39,160 nucleotides of DNA, taken from an uncultured Verrucomicrobiae bacterium. Lineage in GTDB: Bacteria > Verrucomicrobiota > Verrucomicrobiia > Verrucomicrobiales > Akkermansiaceae. The stretch's first letter is position 1, and each line of letters opens with the position of its first letter. Under the pieces are notes generated by a model. It worked only from the letters and a program-made list of their open reading frames with translations, did no database searches and had not been told where the DNA came from. This document shows, one piece after another, positions 33,347-39,160 of the stretch. The stretch is from NCBI GenBank assembly GCA_937957985.1, contig CALGOH010000211.1, positions 1-39,160 of the forward strand, in the 5' to 3' direction. A program made the position numbers and the translations under genes.

Positions 33347-34774
33347 TCAGTCGCGACGTTTTTCGTCGAGTAGCTCGCCCCCCGGACCGATCAGCTTGAT
33401 GACCATGGGCATCTTGCCAACGGCGTGGGTCGAGCAGCTCAGGCAGGGGTCGAAGTTGCGGATGCCGTGCTCGACGCGGTTGAGCACGTGCTCGGGAATC
33501 TCGGGACCGTCGATGTAGTGGCGCGCGATCTCGAGACACGAGCGGTTCATGGCCAGGTTGTTCTGGCCGGTGGCGATGATCATGTTGACCGACTGGATCA
33601 CGCCGTGACGGTCGACGGTGTAGTCGTGGAAGAGCGTGCCGCGCGGGGCCTCGCTGACGCCGACGCCGCGGAGCTGGTTGATGCCGGCCTCGGCGCGCAG
33701 GCGGTCGGAGAACAGGTCGGGGTCGTCCATCAGGCGCTCAATGCGCTCCAGGCAGGCGACGATCTCGATCAGCCGGGCGTAGTGGTAGAGGTAGCAGGAC
33801 GTCACGGCGCGACCGCCCCACTCGGCGCGGTATTCCTCGAGTTCGGCGTCGGCTCTGGGCGTGCCCATGCGGTCGGCGACGTTGAGCCGGGCCAGCGGGC
33901 CGACGCGGTACATCCCGCCGGGGAAGCCGAGCGGCTTGTAGTAGGGCGATTTGAGGTAGGACGACGACTGGACGCCCTCGCCGATGTGGTCGCGGTAGTC
34001 CTGGGCACTGATCTGGTCGGCGATGATGTCGCCCTTGCTGTCCATGAAACGCAGTCTGCCGCCGTGGTGTTCCCATTCGCCGTCGGGCGCGACCAGTCCC
34101 ATGAAGAGCGAGTCGAACTTGCCCATCTTCTCGACGTCGTCGCGGTTCCCGCGGATGACCTTCTTGAAGAGGTCGAGCGCGGCCTGGGTGGTGCTCCACG
34201 CCTCCGGCAGCTTCGAGACGATCACGTCGCGGTGTTCCCTGGAAAGTCCGCTGCGCACGCCTCCCGGGACCGCCCACGAGGGGTGGACCTTCTTGCCGCC
34301 GAGGAACTCGATGATTTCCTGGCCGAACTGGCGGAGCCGGATGCCGGCGCGGGCAAGTTCGGGATGTTCCTGGACGATGCCGATGATGTTGCGCTTGGCG
34401 ATCGGCGCATCCCAGCCGATGAGAAAGTCGGGTGCGCTGAGGTGGAAGAAACTGAGCGCGTGGCTCTGGGTGAGCTGGCCGAGGTTCATCAGGCGCCGCA
34501 TCTTGTCGGCCGCGGGCGGGACCTTTACGGCGAGGATCTCGTCACTGGCCTTGGACGAGGCGAGCAGGTGGCTTACCGGGCAGATGCCGCAGGTGCGGGC
34601 GGTGATGGCGGGCATTTCCCACAGCATCCGGCCCTCGCAGAACTTTTCGAATCCACGGAACTCGACGACGTGGAACTGGGCGTCGGAAACGTCGCCCTTG
34701 TCATCGAGGAAGATGCTGATCTTGGCGTGGCCCTCGATGCGGGTCACCGGATCGATGATGATGCGCTGGCTCAT
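33347..34774 (-). CDS. hoxH: NAD-linked [NiFe] hydrogenase large subunit HoxH
   Basis: A 475-residue catalytic subunit. The two cysteine pairs that bind the Ni-Fe site are in RTCGICPVSH (L1, about residue 60) and DPCLSCSTH (L2, near the C-terminus). After L2 there is a tail of 25 residues (AVGKMPMVIKLI...RRD) to be removed by the endopeptidase. The sequence has the HoxH/group 3d style with ITRIEGHAKI-like N-terminal RIEGHAKISIF and RGTLFHDY near residue 375. It pairs with HoxY 30 nt upstream. Length fits the bidirectional type (about 475). Nothing indicates a defective site. Confidence 0.96.
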   Translation of the reverse strand: MSQRIIIDPVTRIEGHAKISIFLDDKGDVSDAQFHVVEFRGFEKFCEGRMLWEMPAITARTCGICPVSHLLASSKASDEILAVKVPPAADKMRRLMNLGQLTQSHALSFFHLSAPDFLIGWDAPIAKRNIIGIVQEHPELARAGIRLRQFGQEIIEFLGGKKVHPSWAVPGGVRSGLSREHRDVIVSKLPEAWSTTQAALDLFKKVIRGNRDDVEKMGKFDSLFMGLVAPDGEWEHHGGRLRFMDSKGDIIADQISAQDYRDHIGEGVQSSSYLKSPYYKPLGFPGGMYRVGPLARLNVADRMGTPRADAELEEYRAEWGGRAVTSCYLYHYARLIEIVACLERIERLMDDPDLFSDRLRAEAGINQLRGVGVSEAPRGTLFHDYTVDRHGVIQSVNMIIATGQNNLAMNRSCLEIARHYIDGPEIPEHVLNRVEHGIRNFDPCLSCSTHAVGKMPMVIKLIGPGGELLDEKRRD

Positions 34775-34804
34775 GAGATGGTGGATGGAAGATGGTGGAT
34801 CCGA

Positions 34805-35344
34805 TCAGCCGAACTTGAGTTGGGAACCTGAGAGCGGGTCGCCGGCGCCGAGGAGGTGGAGGACGAGGGCCTTGATGCGCTCGGCCGGCGGCGGGCAGCC
34901 GGGCAGGAAATGATCGACCGGGATGACCTGGTGGAGCGGGACCGCCTGTTCGAGCAGGTTGGGGATGACCACCGGGTCGTTGGGGATGCCGGGATTGGTG
35001 TCGGCGAGGGTGACGTAGGCGTATTCCAGCGGCACCTCGGGTTTGCCGAGCGCGTTGCGCATGCCGCAGACGTTCGAGGTCACCGCGCAGTCGCCGAAGG
35101 AGCAGACGAGCTTGGTCCGCTGGCGGATGTGGTGGGCCATCTCGACGTGTTCCTCGTGACAGACCGCGCCCTCGATCAGGCACAGGTCGACCTCTTCGGG
35201 ATACTCCTTGGTGTCGACGATCGGGCTGTAGACGATCTCGATCTTGTCGAGCAGGTCGATGAGCAGCTCGTCGATGTCGAGAAACGACATGTGGCAGCCG
35301 GCGCAGCCGCCGAACCAGATGGTGGCGAGTTTCAGACGTTCCAT
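34805..35344 (-). CDS. hoxY: NAD-linked [NiFe] hydrogenase small subunit HoxY
   Basis: A 179-residue small subunit, short and without a Tat signal, as in cytoplasmic HoxY. The proximal [4Fe-4S] cluster ligands are visible: CAGC (C14, C17), then CHEEH, CSFGDCAVTSNVCG and LPGCPPPAERI. ATG at 35344 is preceded by GGAGG and AAGGA, a good ribosome-binding region. It overlaps the 3' end of hoxU by 13 nt, and hoxH starts 30 nt downstream. Electrons pass from HoxH through this cluster to HoxU. Confidence 0.95.
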   Translation of the reverse strand: MERLKLATIWFGGCAGCHMSFLDIDELLIDLLDKIEIVYSPIVDTKEYPEEVDLCLIEGAVCHEEHVEMAHHIRQRTKLVCSFGDCAVTSNVCGMRNALGKPEVPLEYAYVTLADTNPGIPNDPVVIPNLLEQAVPLHQVIPVDHFLPGCPPPAERIKALVLHLLGAGDPLSGSQLKFG

Positions 35345-36048
35345 TCCTTTTTCCTCCGGGCGGTGATGATGTCGGCGAGTCGGGCGGGTTCGCGGGTCAT
35401 TTCCCCCGCGGTGGCGCCGATCTGGAAGAGGGCGCCGGTGGGGCAGGACTGGACGCACTTGCCGCACCAGGTGCAGGTCATGGATTCGCCCCAGTCCTCG
35501 TTCATGTCGGTGATGATGTGGGCCCCGCCGCCGCGGCCGGCGAGGTTCTTGGTGCCGGCGCCCTCGATGTGCCAGCAGGTGCGAACGCAGCGGGCGCACA
35601 GGATGCAGCGGTTATGGTCCATCCCGAAAAGCGGGTGGGTCAGGTCCATGCCCCATTTCGGATAGCGGTAGTCGTAGCGCACGTGGTCCATGCCCAGCGA
35701 GTAGGCCATGGTCTGCAGTTCGCAGTGTCCGTTGGCGACGCACGCGGAGCACACGTGGTTGCGCTCGGCGAAGAGCAGCTCGAGGGTCATCCGGCGATAT
35801 TTCCGGAGCCGTTCGCTGTTGGTGTGGATGACCCAGCCCTCGGCGACGATGGTCGAGCAGGCGGGCAGGAGCTTCGGGATGCCTTCGACCTCGACCAGGC
35901 ACAGGCGGCAGGCGCCGGTGTCGTAGACGCCGTCCATGTGGCAGAGGGTCGGAATGGTGATGCCGGCGGCCTTGGCGGCGTCGAGCACCGAGGCACCTTC
36001 CTCGACGCTGACCCGCTGGTCATCGATGGTGAGCGTGCGGACTGACAT
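35332..36048 (-). CDS. hoxU: Hydrogenase diaphorase iron-sulphur subunit HoxU
   Basis: A 238-residue NuoG-N-terminal homologue. A plant-type [2Fe-2S] domain comes first (C36, C47, C50 and C64; CRLCLVEVEG), then the HxxxC-type cluster segment RNHVCSACVANGHCELQ (about 97-113), then two ferredoxin-like [4Fe-4S] motifs, CILCARCVRTC (about 147-157) and CTWCGKCVQSCP (about 191-202). It wires HoxF to HoxY. The start is 7 nt from the hoxF stop; the end overlaps hoxY by 13 nt, so translation is coupled. Size and cluster set are standard for HoxU. Confidence 0.96.
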   Translation of the reverse strand: MSVRTLTIDDQRVSVEEGASVLDAAKAAGITIPTLCHMDGVYDTGACRLCLVEVEGIPKLLPACSTIVAEGWVIHTNSERLRKYRRMTLELLFAERNHVCSACVANGHCELQTMAYSLGMDHVRYDYRYPKWGMDLTHPLFGMDHNRCILCARCVRTCWHIEGAGTKNLAGRGGGAHIITDMNEDWGESMTCTWCGKCVQSCPTGALFQIGATAGEMTREPARLADIITARRKKEWNV

Positions 36049-36054
36049 GGGATG

Positions 36055-37671
36055 TTAGGGAGTGGTCGTCGCGTAGGGGTCCTCCTGGAGGAGGGCTTCG
36101 TATTCGTTGCGGAAGAAGCGGAGCGTGCTGAGCACGGGGTTGGGGGCGGTCATGCCCAGGCCGCAGAGGCTGGTGTTCCTGACCATGTCGCAGAGTTCCT
36201 CGAGCAGGGCGAGGTCGCGTGCGGTGGCCTTGCCCCCGATGATCTTGGTCAGCAGGTGGTGCATCTGCACCGTGCCGGTGCGGCACGGGATGCACTTGCC
36301 GCAGGACTCGTCGCGGCAGAACTCCATGAAGAAGCGCGCGACATCGACCATGTTGGTCGTTTCGTCCATGACGATCATGCCGCCCGAGCCCATGATCGAG
36401 CCGAGTGCGGAGAGCGACGCGTAGTCGACCGAGGTGTCGAGGTGGTCGGCCGGGATGCAGCCGCCGGAGGGTCCGCCGGTCTGGACCGCCTTGACCGTTC
36501 CGCCGTCGGGCGCGCCGCCGCCCATTTCCTCGACGATGGTGCGCAGCGGGGTGCCCATCGGGACCTCGACGATGCCGGTGTTGGTGATCTTGCCGGCCAG
36601 CGCGAAGACCTTGGTGCCCTTGCTCTTTTCGGTGCCGATGTCGGCGAACCATTTCGAGCCGTTGCGGATGATGGGCGCGATGTTGGCGAAGGTTTCGACG
36701 TTGTTGATCAGCGTCGGGCAGCCCCACAGGCCGCTCTCGGCGGGAAAGGGCGGGCGGGGTCGCGGAACGCCGCGGCGGCCTTCGATCGAGGCCATCAGGG
36801 CGGTTTCCTCGCCGCAGACGAAGGCTCCGGCACCGATCCGCAGGTCGATGGAGAAATTGAACGGGCCCTCCATGATCTGGGCGCCCAACAAGCCGGACTT
36901 CTTGGCCTGCTTGATGGCGGTCTGGAGGCGCTCGATGGCGAGCGGATACTCGGCGCGGACGTAGATGTAGCCCTGCTCGGCGCCGACCGCGTAGGCGGCG
37001 AGCGTCATGCCTTCGAGGACGGCGTGCGGGTCGCTCTCGAGCACCGTGCGGTCCATGAACGCGCCCGGGTCGCCCTCGTCGGCGTTGCAGACGATGTACT
37101 TGCGCTCGCCGCGTGCCTTGGAAACCGTCTGCCACTTGAGGCCGGTGGGGTAGCCGCCGCCGCCGCGTCCGCGCAGGCCGCTGTCCATGATTTCCTGCAC
37201 GACCTCGTCGGGCGACATCTCGCGCATGGCATTCCGGAGCGCGAGGTAGCCGTCGGCGGCGATGTAGCTTTCGATCCGTTCGGGGTCGATCTCGCCGCTG
37301 TTGCCGAGCACGACGGAGACCTGTTTGGTGAAGAAGGCCTGTTTCGGGTCGCCGGTCTGGAGCTTCGCCACGGAACCGTCGAGCACGGCCGCGACGATGG
37401 CCTTGGCGTCGCTGGGCTCCAGTTTCTCATAGAGCGGCCCCTCGGGATCGGCCTGGGCCAGCGGTCCCTGGCAGCACAGCCGCATGCAACCGACGCCGCG
37501 GACTTCGATCTGATCCTCGGCCCCGGCCTCCTTGACGGCGGCCTTGAGGTTCTTGAGCAGTTCGGTCGAGCCCTGCGACGCGCAGCCGGCGGCCATGCAG
37601 CAGCGGATCGTCGTCTTCTTGCGGGCGGCGAGTTCGGCGTCCTTGATTTCCTTCAGTTCATTGAGCGTCAT
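36055..37671 (-). CDS. hoxF: Hydrogenase diaphorase NAD(H)- and FMN-binding subunit HoxF
   Basis: A 538-residue NuoF-like flavoprotein. An N-terminal thioredoxin-like [2Fe-2S] domain (C24, C30, C62, C66; residues about 20-110) is followed by the NADH/FMN core: LRGRGGGGYPTGLKW near residue 160 and NADEGDPGAFMDRTV near 195. The SLBB-like part is next, and the C-terminal [4Fe-4S] set is ESCGKCIPCRTG (about 455-466) plus C near residue 505. It transfers electrons between NAD(H) and the cluster chain. The start overlaps hoxE by 14 nt and hoxU starts 6 nt after the stop. Confidence 0.96.
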   Translation of the reverse strand: MTLNELKEIKDAELAARKKTTIRCCMAAGCASQGSTELLKNLKAAVKEAGAEDQIEVRGVGCMRLCCQGPLAQADPEGPLYEKLEPSDAKAIVAAVLDGSVAKLQTGDPKQAFFTKQVSVVLGNSGEIDPERIESYIAADGYLALRNAMREMSPDEVVQEIMDSGLRGRGGGGYPTGLKWQTVSKARGERKYIVCNADEGDPGAFMDRTVLESDPHAVLEGMTLAAYAVGAEQGYIYVRAEYPLAIERLQTAIKQAKKSGLLGAQIMEGPFNFSIDLRIGAGAFVCGEETALMASIEGRRGVPRPRPPFPAESGLWGCPTLINNVETFANIAPIIRNGSKWFADIGTEKSKGTKVFALAGKITNTGIVEVPMGTPLRTIVEEMGGGAPDGGTVKAVQTGGPSGGCIPADHLDTSVDYASLSALGSIMGSGGMIVMDETTNMVDVARFFMEFCRDESCGKCIPCRTGTVQMHHLLTKIIGGKATARDLALLEELCDMVRNTSLCGLGMTAPNPVLSTLRFFRNEYEALLQEDPYATTTP

Positions 37672-38191
37672 GGCCGGTCCATTGCTTGATCTTGGCGAGG
37701 GCGTCCTCGGGGGTCTGCTTGGCGGCGACCTGTCCGTCGTAGGTCACGGCGGGGGCGACGCCGCAGGCGCCGATGCAGCGGGCGGTGAGCAGCGAGACCT
37801 TGTTGTCGGGCGTGGTTTCGCCGGCGGTGATGCCGGTGGCGGCCTCGACCGCGGATTGAATCTTGTCGGCGCCCTTCACGTAGCAGGCGGTGCCGAGGCA
37901 GACGACGCAGGTGTGCTCGCCCTGCGGCTTGAGCGTGAAGAAATGGTAGAAGGTGGCGACGCCATAGACGCGGCTTGGCGGCAGCTTGAGATGGTGCGCG
38001 ACGAAGATGAGCAGGTCGTCCTCGAGGTAGCCGAAGAGTTCCTGAGCCTTGTGCAGCACTTCGATGAGGGCGTCGGCGCGGAACAGGTGTCGCTTCATGA
38101 AGACCTCGAGGATCTTGAAGCGCTTGTCCCCACTGGCGTGTTCCAGGACGTGGTCGATCTGCCTCGACCGGGGCTGGTGGATGAGCGGCAT
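37658..38191 (-). CDS. hoxE: Hydrogenase diaphorase subunit HoxE
   Basis: A 177-residue NuoE-like [2Fe-2S] subunit. Landmarks are SGDKRFKILEVFMKRH, ALIEVLHKAQELFGYLEDD, LPPSRVYGVATFYHFF, the CVVCLGTACYVKG motif and the ARCIGACGVAP motif, together giving the C-x4-C and C-x3-C ligands. I take ATG 38191; an ATG at 38245 would add 18 residues. The sequence resembles cyanobacterial HoxE closely in my recollection. HoxE is present in group 3d pentamers of cyanobacteria but absent in the Ralstonia HoxFUYH type. It is the first gene of the hox arm, overlapped by hoxF by 14 nt. Confidence 0.93.
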   Translation of the reverse strand: MPLIHQPRSRQIDHVLEHASGDKRFKILEVFMKRHLFRADALIEVLHKAQELFGYLEDDLLIFVAHHLKLPPSRVYGVATFYHFFTLKPQGEHTCVVCLGTACYVKGADKIQSAVEAATGITAGETTPDNKVSLLTARCIGACGVAPAVTYDGQVAAKQTPEDALAKIKQWTGHDAQ

Positions 38192-38245
38192 GGGTTTCGC
38201 CGGTTTCGGGTTGGAAGCGCGAATCGAGACGTCCCGAACGCGCAT

Positions 38246-38471
38246 CTAACCGACTACGATCCCGAATGCGGCGACACAATCGCCGTCGCTGTGCGTTGAT
38301 TCCGAAAACCTCCGCATGGAGTTGGATCGTGCAGGAAATCCCGCAACGACGCTTCTTTCCGCACGAGCGACAGGCATGCGGGATGGGGCCCGGACGATCC
38401 GGGAAAGGATCTCCGGTCGGGGGGGGCGCCGAGGTCGGTGAGCCGATTCGCGACGACTCCGGGATCGAGGT
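38246..38471. other. Gap between thiC and the hox operon, with short inverted repeats
   Basis: This stretch should carry the hox promoter on the minus strand. I see a CGGCGA/TCGCCG inverted repeat with a CACAA loop (38269-38285) near hoxE, and a CCCGGA-CGA-TCCGGG hairpin (38389-38403) closer to thiC that could stabilise the thiC 3' end. No convincing -10/-35 pair or activator site stands out. No gene is present. Confidence 0.45.

Positions 38472-39160
<689 letters not shown>

Overview
The window is about 39 kb of GC-rich bacterial chromosome, densely coding, with mostly housekeeping and metabolic genes. It most likely comes from a member of the Verrucomicrobiota (PVC superphylum). Three things point there: a 51-residue gene at 17691-17846 that matches the small basic protein family I know only from Chlamydiae and Verrucomicrobia; a lysine/alanine-rich tail fused to a DksA/TraR-like domain; and a Gram-negative envelope gene set (LptD, Mpl, exported beta-galactosidase). 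The placement is from recall of families, not from a search. I see no tRNA, rRNA, CRISPR array, transposase or phage gene.

Left third (1-17.8 kb). On the minus strand lie a zinc carboxypeptidase of the aspartoacylase/AstE family beside RimK, an MscS-like channel, an exported GH2 beta-galactosidase, a nitroreductase and LptD. A plus-strand run follows: a TIGR01777-type epimerase, a HAD phosphatase and Mpl. Then on the minus strand come a coiled-coil protein downstream of acetyl-CoA synthetase, an RluB-type pseudouridine synthase and the small basic protein, which ends at a clear intrinsic terminator.

Middle (17.8-25.4 kb). An 820-bp gene-poor stretch is rich in inverted repeats, including a roughly 170-bp element with imperfect 30-bp terminal inverted repeats built of 9-bp units. 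It is followed by a small zinc-ribbon membrane protein and another 310 bp without a gene. Next come an unrecognised protein, pyrH and frr (plus strand), scpB-pheA (minus strand), and a plus-strand group of the lysine-rich DksA-like protein, rpmG, rpsR and folE2. The DksA-like protein has lost two of its four zinc cysteines, L33 and S18 are cysteine-free, and FolE2 is the non-FolE1 enzyme. That combination is reminiscent of zinc-independent paralogue sets.

Right third (25.4-38.2 kb). This is a complete locus for an NAD-linked, bidirectional-type [NiFe] hydrogenase. A probable nickel permease is divergent from hypA-hypB-hypF-hypC-hypD (plus strand). The structural and late maturation genes hoxE-hoxF-hoxU-hoxY-hoxH-hoxW-hypE run towards them on the minus strand. 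HypF and HypE make the cyanide ligands, HypC/HypD assemble the iron centre, HypA/HypB insert nickel and HoxW trims HoxH. HoxFU(E) is the diaphorase that links HoxYH to NAD(H). A VapBC-type toxin-antitoxin pair sits exactly where the two arms converge. The window closes with the 3' part of thiC on the minus strand.
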